64,000 nt of DNA, taken from Bacteroidia bacterium. GTDB taxonomy: Bacteria; Bacteroidota; Bacteroidia; J057. The first letter of the stretch is position 1, and each line of letters begins with the position of its first letter. Below are positions 1-7,738 of the stretch, piece by piece. The translations under genes were made by a program, and so were the position numbers. The notes beneath the pieces are model-generated. The model made no database searches. It worked only from the letters and a program-made list of their open reading frames with translations, and was not told the DNA's origin. The stretch covers positions 18,399-82,398 of the forward strand of contig JAUIGE010000031.1 in assembly GCA_030430205.1 (NCBI GenBank). Reading direction: 5' to 3'.

Positions 1-121
1 TGTCCGCGTCAGTGCAGCTGTAGCTGATTTCCGCTCCCAATTCGTCAGCAGCCAGAACTGCTTTTTCCTGCAACAGAAAAAGAAGGAGAAGAAGACACGG
101 TATAAATAGTCGGCGCATCAT
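1..121 (-). CDS. N-terminus of a secreted protein, cut by the window edge
   Basis: About 40 codons are visible, reading leftwards from an ATGATG at 121. The product starts MMRRLFIPCLLLLLFLLQ, a basic n-region followed by a strongly hydrophobic core, so a Sec signal peptide is clear. The mature part starts near AADELGAEISYSC, a beginning I associate with large Bacteroidota surface proteins that end in gliding-motility or T9SS-type C-terminal domains; the rest lies outside the window, so this is only a resemblance. No strong Shine-Dalgarno sequence precedes the start, as is usual in this phylum. Confidence 0.6.
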   Translation of the reverse strand, partial: MMRRLFIPCLLLLLFLLQEKAVLAADELGAEISYSCTDAD

Positions 122-327
122 AAAGGTTGTGTTAACGGGCTACTTATGGACCCAAAGATGGTTGTTACAAGATACAAGTTGCAGCTATTTCATGCTAAAA
201 AAAAAGACTTTTACTATGCTTTCTGAATAATTTTTCTATTCATTTGCAGGGTATTCTTGAAAAAAACGTAATTTATTGCTCATATTGTTGCTTTTTCTTG
301 TTGTGTGTGTGAAAAAATCTGAATAAA

Positions 328-1791
328 ATGCCCAGTATTAAGCTCATTCAAATCCTGGAGACTTTTTCCCCTAAAGAGTGGAAGAAGTTTCACTCTTTTA
401 TCCAATCTCCCTATTTCAATACCAATCCCAGACTGGTAACGATGGTTAGCCTCTTAAGGCAGGCTGCGCCTGATTTTGAGCACCCCAGCCTGGAAAAAGA
501 AGCTCTTTTTCGGGAGATGTATGGAGAAGAAGCGCCCTATAATGAGCAGCAGGTCTACGACCATATTTCCTTTTTGATGCGGCATCTGGAGACCTTCCTC
601 GCCTTTGGCGAGTGGGAAGAAGACCCCTCGGGTCAGCAACTCATGCTGCTTAAAGCGCTGACACAGCGCGACTTAGACGACCAATTTGATCGGGTGTACA
701 AGAAGGTAGATAAAAATCTCCGCAAGAGCAAGATCCGAAATGTCAAGTACCAGCTTGACCAGTTTTTGCTATTCCAGGAAGGTTTTTTGCACGATGCCAA
801 AAAACAGCAGCGCAGCAAAGGAGAAAGCCTGCATCAGACCCTCGCACAGCTGGATATCTACTACCTCATCGCGAAGCTTCGCTTCAGTTGCGAATTGCTC
901 AACAGGCGCAATATCCTCAATGTATCCCATGAATCTGAGATGCTCGATGAGATCCGTCTTTTTTTGGAAAAAGAAGAAAACCCCTACCGGGATCATCCGA
1001 TTTTGAGCATCTATCGTCAGGTATTTTTCCTGCTTTCCGATTTTGAGGAAGAGGCACATTATCGGAGCCTGGTGGCTTTATTGGATGACTATTCGCACTT
1101 TTTCCCGGTTGATGAAGCAGGTGGATTGTACACCTATGTGCTAAATTATTGCACCAAAAAGATCAACTCCGGCCGCAAAGAATTTATCAAAGAAGCTTTT
1201 GAACTCAATAAAAAACTGCTCGAAAAACAGATCATTCCCGAAGCCGGAGTTCTGGACCATTCCAAATACAAAAATATCGTTACCGTAGGCCTGATCCTGA
1301 AGGAATACGATTGGGTGAAAGATTTTCTGGAAGACTACAAAGAATATGTCACCGAGGAGGTCCGCGAGGCGGCTTACCATTACAACCTGGCTAATTATTA
1401 TTTTTCGCAGAAAGAATACCGCAAGGCGATGCGCACGCTGATTTACCTCGATATAGACGATGTCTATTACAACCTCAGCGCGAAGAAGCTTTTGCTAAAA
1501 GCTTATTATGAGTTGGACGAGGAAGACGCCCTCGAAACGCTGATAAGCACTTTTTACACCTATATCAAGCGTAACAAAACCATTTCAAAATACCATTTTG
1601 AAACCTACTCCAATTTTCTCCGCTTCGTCCGCAAAGCGGACAAACTCCGCCAGAAGCGCGTCCTGCTGGATGAAGAAAGCTTTGCCAAACAGGCAAAGGA
1701 CTTGCTCACTCAGATTGAAAATGCTACGCATTTGAATGACAATTGGATCCGGGGAAAGGTGTCGGAGATGATTCCGAAGGTTGTGGTTTAG
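328..1791 (+). CDS. conserved hypothetical protein, helical, 487 aa
   Basis: I do not recognise a named domain. The protein has no signal peptide and no membrane segment, so it should be cytoplasmic. It is rich in Glu, Lys, Leu and Tyr, with regularly spaced helices and segments such as YHYNLANYYFSQKEYRKAMR near residue 355 that resemble single TPR-like helical pairs. A helical-repeat scaffold is therefore plausible. The opening MPSIKLIQILETFSPKEWKK reads like a natural N-terminus, and ATG at 328 follows an AT-rich leader. It stands alone ahead of the polysaccharide genes, 32 bp upstream of the next start, and may be co-transcribed with the glycosyltransferase. Confidence 0.75.
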   Translation: MPSIKLIQILETFSPKEWKKFHSFIQSPYFNTNPRLVTMVSLLRQAAPDFEHPSLEKEALFREMYGEEAPYNEQQVYDHISFLMRHLETFLAFGEWEEDPSGQQLMLLKALTQRDLDDQFDRVYKKVDKNLRKSKIRNVKYQLDQFLLFQEGFLHDAKKQQRSKGESLHQTLAQLDIYYLIAKLRFSCELLNRRNILNVSHESEMLDEIRLFLEKEENPYRDHPILSIYRQVFFLLSDFEEEAHYRSLVALLDDYSHFFPVDEAGGLYTYVLNYCTKKINSGRKEFIKEAFELNKKLLEKQIIPEAGVLDHSKYKNIVTVGLILKEYDWVKDFLEDYKEYVTEEVREAAYHYNLANYYFSQKEYRKAMRTLIYLDIDDVYYNLSAKKLLLKAYYELDEEDALETLISTFYTYIKRNKTISKYHFETYSNFLRFVRKADKLRQKRVLLDEESFAKQAKDLLTQIENATHLNDNWIRGKVSEMIPKVVV

Positions 1792-1795
1792 GAAA

Positions 1796-1831
1796 AGAAT
1801 TGACGCAGATAACGCTGGTTTTTATGATAAA
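1796..1831 (+). repeat. short interspersed repeat GACGCnGAT..CGCTGrTTTTTATGAT, copy 1
   Basis: The 36 bases before and over the glycosyltransferase start contain GACGCAGAT, then CGCTGGTTTTTATGAT. The same phrase with few changes (GACGCTGAT, CGCTGATTTTTATGAT) lies at 43819-43854, again just before a start codon. Here the ATG inside the repeat is the start codon of the next gene. Confidence 0.55.
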
Positions 1832-3266
1832 CGTCCTCTTCCTCTCCCTTGACGGCATGACCGATCCGCTTGGGCAGTCGCAGGTTTTGCCTTATCTGGC
1901 AGGCTTGTCAGCAAAAGGTCATCGCATTTTTCTGATCAGCTGTGAGAAAAAAGGGCGTTTTGAGCAGCGGAAAGCGAAAATTGAAAACATCTGTGGGCAG
2001 CACGGCATACAATGGTTTCCGCAGCCCTACCTCACCCGCCCCAAAGGGCTCGCCACGATTTTCCAGGTTCGAAATATGTACCGCGTGGCTGTTCGCTTAC
2101 ACAACAAGCATGGCTTGGATGCAACCCACTGCCGCAGCTATGTGCCCGCCCTGGTCGGGCTGAAACTGAAACGAAAAAAGGGCCTCCCTTTTATTTTTGA
2201 CATGCGCGGCTTTTGGGCCGATGAGCGGGTAGAGGGTGGCCTCTGGGATATGAAAAAGCCCTGGTACAGGGCCGCATATCGCTTTATGAAGCGCAAGGAG
2301 AAGGATTTTTTGCAGGAAGCTAGCTATACAGTCAGCCTGACTGAAAGGGGAAAGAAGGTCATCGAAGAGATGAATTTGACGCGCCTTGCGCCCATGGGGG
2401 TGATTCCCTGTAGTGTGGATTTGGGGTGGGGGAGGGAGGAGAGAATAGAGAAAAGAGAGGAGAGAATAGAGAAAAGAGAGGAGAGAATAGAGAAAAGAGA
2501 GGAGAGAATAGAGAAAAGAGAGGAGAGAATAGAGAAAAGAGAGGAGAGAATAGAGAAAAGAGAGCAGAGAATAGAGAAAAGAGAGGAGAGAATAGAGAAA
2601 AGAGAGCAGAGAGGCGAGAGGGGGGAAAAACCCGATCCTTCGAGGACTCAGGACAGGACCCAAAACCCAAAACCCGAAACCCAAAACCCGAAACCCTCCC
2701 TGACTTTCGTCTATCTGGGCACCCTGGGAAGCTGGTATTTGCTGGAGGAAATGCTGCACTTTTTTCGGGTGGTGTATAGGAAAAATCCCTTAGCTCATTT
2801 TTTGTTTATTACACAAAGTCCCGAAGGAGAAATCCTTGAAAAGGCGGCTCAGTTGGGTTTGCCGGCTTCTGCCTTCAGTATCCGCGCTGCGCATCGGGAA
2901 GAGATTCCTGCCTTGCTGGGCACGGCCGATATCGGCCTCTTTTTCATCAAGCCCTGCTTTTCCAAGCAGGCGTCGAGTCCCACCAAACTCGGCGAGATGC
3001 TCGCCATGGGCCTGCCTGTCATCGCCAATGGCGGGGTAGGGGATATGGATGCTTTTTTCGCAGAAAATCAGGTGGGTGCATTGCTTCAGGGCTTTGATGA
3101 AGCTGAATTTGAGCGCCTGGAAGGCGAACTGGGCAATTTGTTACGGATGGATAAAAAAGCCATCCGGGAAGTAGCGGAAAAGTTTTTTTCCCTAAAAAAT
3201 GCCGTCACAAGCTACGACCAAATATATCAGCACATCAGTAGCTCCTCTCATCAGCACATCAACTAA
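1824..3266 (+). CDS. GT-B (GT4-like) glycosyltransferase carrying an in-frame repeat insert
   Basis: Predicted to transfer a sugar from a nucleotide donor during surface-polysaccharide assembly at the cytoplasmic face. The N-terminal acceptor domain (residues 1-200, MINVLFLSLDGMTDPLGQSQ) and the C-terminal donor domain (about 293-480, with the LGEMLAMGLPVIANGG donor-site segment) are both intact. Between them, residues 206-261 are eight near-identical RIEKREE/RIEKREQ heptads, followed by a PSRTQDRTQNPKPETQNPKP segment; this charged 88-residue stretch is the repeat annotated at 2424-2700. ATG at 1824 is chosen because the sequence from MINVLFLSLDG is the conserved family N-terminus; the frame stays open further upstream, but that extension overlaps the previous gene. 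The C-terminal HISSSSHQHIN tail is itself made of a short DNA repeat. Enzyme class is secure; donor and acceptor are unknown. Confidence 0.85.
   Translation: MINVLFLSLDGMTDPLGQSQVLPYLAGLSAKGHRIFLISCEKKGRFEQRKAKIENICGQHGIQWFPQPYLTRPKGLATIFQVRNMYRVAVRLHNKHGLDATHCRSYVPALVGLKLKRKKGLPFIFDMRGFWADERVEGGLWDMKKPWYRAAYRFMKRKEKDFLQEASYTVSLTERGKKVIEEMNLTRLAPMGVIPCSVDLGWGREERIEKREERIEKREERIEKREERIEKREERIEKREERIEKREQRIEKREERIEKREQRGERGEKPDPSRTQDRTQNPKPETQNPKPSLTFVYLGTLGSWYLLEEMLHFFRVVYRKNPLAHFLFITQSPEGEILEKAAQLGLPASAFSIRAAHREEIPALLGTADIGLFFIKPCFSKQASSPTKLGEMLAMGLPVIANGGVGDMDAFFAENQVGALLQGFDEAEFERLEGELGNLLRMDKKAIREVAEKFFSLKNAVTSYDQIYQHISSSSHQHIN
2424..2700 (+). repeat. intragenic purine-rich/core/CAAAACCC repeat element, copy 1 (in glycosyltransferase)
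   Basis: Three parts in order. First, eight 21-bp tandem units (GAGAGAATAGAGAAAAGAGAG type) at 2439-2606. Second, a GAGGCGAGAGGGGGGAAAAA spacer and the core CCTTCGAGGACTCAGGACAG at about 2637-2656. Third, repeated CAAAACCC/GAAACCC units to about 2696. The same parts in the same order and orientation relative to the gene occur inside lpxB (41895-42070). There the core is read in another frame (PSFEDSGQDS there, DPSRTQDRT here). Total insert is about 88 codons with no frameshift. Confidence 0.85.
3226..3261 (+). repeat. ATCAGCACATCA microrepeat at the gene 3' end
   Basis: The 12-mer ATCAGCACATCA occurs at 3226-3237 and again at 3250-3261, covering the last codons of the glycosyltransferase (HISSSSHQHIN). 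It resembles the ATCTGCACATCTGCTAATC repeats at 38331-38395, and may belong to the same family of gene-end microrepeats. Confidence 0.5.
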
Positions 3267-3273
3267 TTTTCCC

Positions 3274-3281
3274 TATCTTTG
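3274..3281 (+). promoter_or_regulatory. candidate Bacteroidota -7 box TATCTTTG
   Basis: TATCTTTG matches the TAnnTTTG consensus of Bacteroidota primary promoters and ends 9 nt before the ATG at 3291. Transcription would start only a few bases upstream of the start codon. I see no good -33 TTTG box, so the call is moderate. Confidence 0.4.
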
Positions 3282-3290
3282 CCGCTTCTG

Positions 3291-4364
3291 ATGAAGCGCA
3301 TCCTATTTGTAGCACAGCACCGGCCAAACCGAAACCCTTCCCAACGGTATCGTTTCGAGCAATATTTGGACTTCCTGGAAGCCCAGGGCTATAGCTATGA
3401 ATTTTCGTATCTGCTGGATGAAGCAGACGATCGGGTGTTTTACCAGCCGGGGCGCTATGGGCGGAAGATGGTGATCATGCTGAAAAGCATTTTCAAACGA
3501 TTGGGAGACCTGCGCAAGGCCCATGAATACGATTTCGTATTCGTTCAACGCGAAGCATGGATGCTGGGCTCTGCCTTTTTTGAGCGGGCTTTTAGCAAAA
3601 AAAGCAAACTGATCTACGACTTTGATGATGCCATCTGGCTGCCCAATGTCTCTGAGGGCAACCGCCAGCTCAAATGGCTCAAACGCCCTGAAAAGACTTC
3701 CGAAATCATTGGTATGTCTTCGCTGGTCATCGCAGGCAATGAATACCTGGCTACCTATGCCCGCCAATTTAATGAGCGGGTCCAGGTCATCCCTACCACT
3801 ATAGACCTCGATCTGTACCGTCGCCAGGCCTATCCAGGCAAGCCGGCAGGTAAAATCTGTATTGGATGGACGGGGAGCTCGACTACCCTGATTGAGTTTA
3901 CTTCTTTTGAAAAAGTACTGAAGCAGCTCATCTCCCAATACGGCGATCGTATCTATGTGAAAGTAATAGGAGAGGCTGACTATCAGTCATCTATGATAGA
4001 AGTGAAAAGCGTGGCCTGGACCAGTGAGACAGAGGTATTGGAACTCTGCGAGCTGGACATCGGCATCATGCCGTTGCAGGACAATGACTGGAGCCGGGGC
4101 AAATGCGCCTGCAAAGGCCTGCAATACATGGCCCTGGGCATACCGGCGGTCATGTCAGCGATCGGAGTCAATCAAAAAATTGTTCAATCAGGAGAAAACG
4201 GCTTTTTGTGTGAGACGGAGGAAGAGTGGCTGGGGGCACTTTCTGCCTTGATTGAATCGGCGGAGTTGCGTAAAAGTTTAGGCGAAAAAGGGCAGAGGAC
4301 AGTTCGGGAAAAATATGCTAAAAAACAGTGGCAAGAACGCTTTTTGAAGCTTTTCGAAGGGTAG
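3291..4364 (+). CDS. GT-B glycosyltransferase, 357 aa
   Basis: A soluble GT-B enzyme of the polysaccharide locus. The N-terminal domain starts MKRILFVAQHRPNRNPSQRY; residues near 110-116 (YDFDDAIW) form a segment often seen in GT4-like enzymes of capsule loci. The donor-domain signature KGLQYMALGIPAVMS lies around residues 278-292. The ATG at 3291 is preferred over an in-frame TTG twelve bases upstream, because MKRILFV is a normal first beta strand. It follows the previous glycosyltransferase by 24 bp but has its own promoter-like box. Donor and acceptor cannot be told from sequence. Confidence 0.85.
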   Translation: MKRILFVAQHRPNRNPSQRYRFEQYLDFLEAQGYSYEFSYLLDEADDRVFYQPGRYGRKMVIMLKSIFKRLGDLRKAHEYDFVFVQREAWMLGSAFFERAFSKKSKLIYDFDDAIWLPNVSEGNRQLKWLKRPEKTSEIIGMSSLVIAGNEYLATYARQFNERVQVIPTTIDLDLYRRQAYPGKPAGKICIGWTGSSTTLIEFTSFEKVLKQLISQYGDRIYVKVIGEADYQSSMIEVKSVAWTSETEVLELCELDIGIMPLQDNDWSRGKCACKGLQYMALGIPAVMSAIGVNQKIVQSGENGFLCETEEEWLGALSALIESAELRKSLGEKGQRTVREKYAKKQWQERFLKLFEG

Positions 4365-4491
4365 TTGGGGAAGGGGAGCCCATGCGTACTGTCCTGATAT
4401 GAGCTTAAATAAAACCCGCAAAAGTAAATCAAGTTAAAAATTGGTACTTTTACCCCAGCAAAACTAACCCCCATTTTCTCAATAAAAAGAT

Positions 4492-5412
4492 ATGAGTGTA
4501 TGCGTTGTTACTCCATGCTTTAATGAAGGCATTACTGTTATCAAATTTCTGAAAAATTTAGAAAAACACCTGCAGCAGTCCCCATTAGAGGTTGAAGTAG
4601 CGGTGGTAAATGATGGCTCAACTGATAATACCCTTGAGCTATTGAGTCCATTTAGATTTGAGGCACCTAACATAAGGCTTACCATATTGGATTTGAAAAT
4701 GAATGTGGGGCATCAACGGGCTATCAAGCAGGGGCTGTTGTATGCGGAAACAACTGATGCTGAAAGAATCATCATCATGGATTCTGATGGAGAAGACAAT
4801 CCCGCAGCTATCCCCGCTTTGCTGGAAAAAGATCAATTTGAGGTAGTGCATGTAGTAAGGGGAAAAAGGAAAGAAAAACTAAGTTTTCGATTTTCCTATG
4901 CCTTGTATAAAATGATCTTTTATGTCATCACAGGGAAGAAAATGAATTTTGGCAATTATTGCATGGTGGGGCGAAAGGCTTTAACCACCATCCTTGAAAA
5001 CCAGTATGTGCACTTTGCTGCCTTCCTTCAGAATCAAAGATTGACTCGCAGTTATATTCAGAGTGATAGAGGGAAAAGGATAGATGGTAAATCAAAAATG
5101 AATTTTGAAAAATTGATATACCATGCCTTCATGTCACTTGTGGAGAATGCACAAAGCCTTTTGATGATTTTCTTTAAAATATTTGTTGTCTTATCCATTG
5201 TCCTGGTTTTTATCCTGGGCTATATCATTTACCATAAAGTTTTTTCCGGCAAAGCAATATTGGGTTGGGCCAGTACGCTGTCAATTGGGCTGATAAACCT
5301 TGCTTTGGTTTCTTTTGGATTCTTTGTATTAGGCTTACTTTTGTTGAATATTTTCAAAAGGCATACCCATACACCAGAGGAAAAAATATATAATATTATA
5401 GACAAAATTTGA
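4492..5412 (+). CDS. GT2 glycosyltransferase with C-terminal membrane helices (polyprenyl-phosphate type)
   Basis: The first 220 residues are a GT-A fold: TPCFNEG at the nucleotide pocket, VNDGSTDNT, and the metal-binding IIIMDSDGEDNP motif. Two hydrophobic segments (about 220-250 and 260-290) then anchor it in the inner membrane. This layout fits the dolichol-phosphate mannose synthase/GtrB group, which loads a sugar onto a lipid phosphate for use by GT-C enzymes; two GT-C-like proteins are encoded at 6161 and 15677, so the roles match. It is the first gene of a noticeably AT-rich stretch. Its stop overlaps a possible TTG start of the next gene. Confidence 0.85.
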   Translation: MSVCVVTPCFNEGITVIKFLKNLEKHLQQSPLEVEVAVVNDGSTDNTLELLSPFRFEAPNIRLTILDLKMNVGHQRAIKQGLLYAETTDAERIIIMDSDGEDNPAAIPALLEKDQFEVVHVVRGKRKEKLSFRFSYALYKMIFYVITGKKMNFGNYCMVGRKALTTILENQYVHFAAFLQNQRLTRSYIQSDRGKRIDGKSKMNFEKLIYHAFMSLVENAQSLLMIFFKIFVVLSIVLVFILGYIIYHKVFSGKAILGWASTLSIGLINLALVSFGFFVLGLLLLNIFKRHTHTPEEKIYNIIDKI

Positions 5413-5423
5413 GCTTGAAAACC

Positions 5424-6155
5424 ATGAATGATTCTTCTTCAGAATTTGTATACACCGGAGATAATGTGTTGGATGTGATGGGACAGTTTGCGAAGAATCG
5501 CAACCGTTCTGTTGAAAACCTTATCTCTAAACATTTGGAACTTGATAAAGCCAATCCTGCAAAGCCCCTGCAAATCCTGGAGTTTGGGGCTGGAAAAGGG
5601 GAATTTATCAACCGATTTATTGGGAAGCAGGGAATGGAAAGCTGGGTTGTAGAGCTTGATGATGCCTATCGTGACAGGCTTTCCAAAAACCATAAAGCTT
5701 TTAAGGATATTGATGAAATCCCCGATAATCATCTTGACGGCATTTACCTGATAGATGTACTGGAACACCTCGAAGATGATCGGGCGTTTTTGACCAAATT
5801 TCACCAAAAATTAAAAGCAGGAGGAAAACTTTTTATTTATGTTCCTGCACGCATGGAGCTTTTTTCTGCCTTTGATACAAAGATTGGACATTTTAGGCGC
5901 TACCATAAAAAGGAATTGAAATCGAAGCTAACTGAAGCTGGCTTTTCCATCCAGGTCCTCCGCTATCACGAAATTTTGGGATACCTGGCCGCATATTTTA
6001 ACAAGTTGTTTTCTAAAGGGAATGATGGGGAACTCAACGCCAATGCGGTCAAAATTTATGATAAATTCCTGGTCCCAACCACCAACTTTTTTGAGAAATG
6101 GGTAAACCCATTCATTGGCAAAAGTTTGTATGCCTCCGTTAAAAAAATCAAATAA
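5424..6155 (+). CDS. class I SAM-dependent methyltransferase, 243 aa
   Basis: A Rossmann-like methyltransferase. Motif I is LQILEFGAGKGEF (SAM glycine loop), and later DGIYLIDVLEHLEDD and GGKLFIYVPA give the strand 4 and strand 5 signatures. Family Methyltransf_11/Methyltransf_23-like; in such loci these often methylate or cap glycans, though the substrate here is unknown. I start it at ATG 5424; a TTG at 5409 overlapping the previous stop is the alternative and would add five residues. Co-directional with its neighbours and probably in one operon with 4492-7717. Confidence 0.82.
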   Translation: MNDSSSEFVYTGDNVLDVMGQFAKNRNRSVENLISKHLELDKANPAKPLQILEFGAGKGEFINRFIGKQGMESWVVELDDAYRDRLSKNHKAFKDIDEIPDNHLDGIYLIDVLEHLEDDRAFLTKFHQKLKAGGKLFIYVPARMELFSAFDTKIGHFRRYHKKELKSKLTEAGFSIQVLRYHEILGYLAAYFNKLFSKGNDGELNANAVKIYDKFLVPTTNFFEKWVNPFIGKSLYASVKKIK

Positions 6156-6160
6156 GAATA

Positions 6161-7717
6161 ATGGATTTTTTCTTTAACCAACTCTATTTGTGGTTAGATA
6201 GGCATGCAAAACAATTATTTGTAATAAGTCTATTTGCAGTGGTATGCCTTTTTGTAATTGTGAGGGTATATATGCTCTTTCTTCCAATCCCTACTTTGGG
6301 AGGAGTTGAGGGTAATGTGATTTTCTCCCTTCAGAGGTTTCTTGCCGGATACGATCTGTACGATAATCCTGAGAAACTACCATTTGCGATAACTCAGTAT
6401 AGCCCGGTTTACTATTATGTGGTGGCATTTTTTGCCAGACTAGTAGGCATTGGCCCAGACGATTTGTTTCCCCTATATCACCTTAACAGGTTTATTTCGC
6501 TGGTATTCAATGGCTTAACTGCCCTTGTAGTTTATGCTATCAGTAGGAAGAGTTTTGAAAACTCCTTAAAAGTCTCCGTGGTTTTAGGGTGCCTTGCCTT
6601 TATTTTGATCCCTATCCAGAGTATGTGCAGGCCAGATAGCCTATATAATCTGGTCAGTATGCTTGCCATTTTTTGCTTTTTGAATTATGTGAAATTTGAA
6701 AAGCTTAAGATGTTGATTTTTGCAATGGGCCTTGCGGTGTTTGTTGTGTTTTGTAAACAAAGTGGGATCTTCCAGGCCCCGATGTACATTTTCTTCATCT
6801 TCTGTTTTGAAAAAAATATAAAAAAGGGATTGCTCTCCATATTGCTATCTCTTGGGTTTTTCGCAGTTTTCTTTTTTGTGGCTTACCTGATCACCTCTGA
6901 ATTTTTCTTGCTGAATGTAGTTCAGGGAATCAAAAATGGAATAGACCTGGGGTGGTGGTGGAAAATCATCCTATTGGATTCGTTTGTCTATGGTAATGGA
7001 GTATTTAGGATTTTTGGCTTTTTATCCTTTGCTATTGGGATATTCTTAGCCTTCTACCTTCTATCCCAAAAGGGTAAAATAAAGACCGATCGATTCCTGG
7101 GGTATGCTATTGGAGGTTTTTTCCTGACTTCTTTGGTTTTTAGCTTAAAGGATGGTTCTACCCCTTCCTACTTTGCTGAATTTTGGTTTTTGAGTATTGT
7201 GGGAGCTTATCAGATTTTTAAAAATCGTTCTCTTTTTACCTTTCCCCCTTTGTTTTTATTGATTGCCTGGGCATTGTTTTTAATAGAATTGGTTCCCCTG
7301 GGTACAGGGCCCGGTCTAACTTCGTTTATCAAAAACAGGGGATCTTATGATTACAGCATGGTGGATCAGGAAAAAGAAATTTATGAGGCGGTTAAAAAAA
7401 CATTAGATGAGCAGGATAAAATTCTAATTCTGAATGAATCCTCGGGAGGAGGGACTGTACAAACCTTTTTAAACAGCCTTTTCTATGAGCATGTGGTTTT
7501 TCCCAATAAAGATATTGTGAACTGCTGTGCCTTCCCTTTGAAAAGCTATGATTATAGCGAATATTTTGAGAAAGGAAATGATGGATTGATCAAATACATT
7601 ATTCGCATTCCTCATTTGGAATCCCGGGATCCTGCCTATTTGGGCCTATCATTTGACAACTTTGACTTGATATTCAAGTCGGATGTGTACAGCATCTACG
7701 AGTATCATGCTGAGTGA
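6161..7717 (+). CDS. multi-pass membrane protein, GT-C/ArnT-like, 518 aa
   Basis: Roughly ten to twelve hydrophobic helices begin at residue 15-40. The first periplasmic loop carries a LPIPTLGGVEGNV segment and, further on, QYSPVYYYVVAF, which has the layout of GT-C (GT39/GT83-like) lipid-sugar-dependent glycosyltransferases, although the usual acidic pair is not obvious. It starts five bases after the methyltransferase stop, so it shares an operon with the GtrB-like GT2 at 4492 that could supply its lipid-linked donor. A periplasmic C-terminal domain of about 100 residues follows the last helix. It could instead be a polysaccharide polymerase (Wzy-like). Confidence 0.65.
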   Translation: MDFFFNQLYLWLDRHAKQLFVISLFAVVCLFVIVRVYMLFLPIPTLGGVEGNVIFSLQRFLAGYDLYDNPEKLPFAITQYSPVYYYVVAFFARLVGIGPDDLFPLYHLNRFISLVFNGLTALVVYAISRKSFENSLKVSVVLGCLAFILIPIQSMCRPDSLYNLVSMLAIFCFLNYVKFEKLKMLIFAMGLAVFVVFCKQSGIFQAPMYIFFIFCFEKNIKKGLLSILLSLGFFAVFFFVAYLITSEFFLLNVVQGIKNGIDLGWWWKIILLDSFVYGNGVFRIFGFLSFAIGIFLAFYLLSQKGKIKTDRFLGYAIGGFFLTSLVFSLKDGSTPSYFAEFWFLSIVGAYQIFKNRSLFTFPPLFLLIAWALFLIELVPLGTGPGLTSFIKNRGSYDYSMVDQEKEIYEAVKKTLDEQDKILILNESSGGGTVQTFLNSLFYEHVVFPNKDIVNCCAFPLKSYDYSEYFEKGNDGLIKYIIRIPHLESRDPAYLGLSFDNFDLIFKSDVYSIYEYHAE

Positions 7718-7738
7718 TATGTTTAACATACACATATC

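Noticed and set aside
2439..2606. CRISPR array in the glycosyltransferase
   Set aside because: The 21-bp units are directly adjacent with no spacers, are inside a coding frame, and there are no cas genes nearby.
2660..2696. Telomere-like sequence
   Set aside because: The CAAAACCC/GAAACCC units are few, imperfect and inside a gene; they recur as part of the mixed repeat element.
2097..2759. Minus-strand open frame with repeated LLSFLYS peptides across the repeat
   Set aside because: It is the antisense reading of the GAGAG tract, with no conserved protein features and a good coding gene on the other strand.
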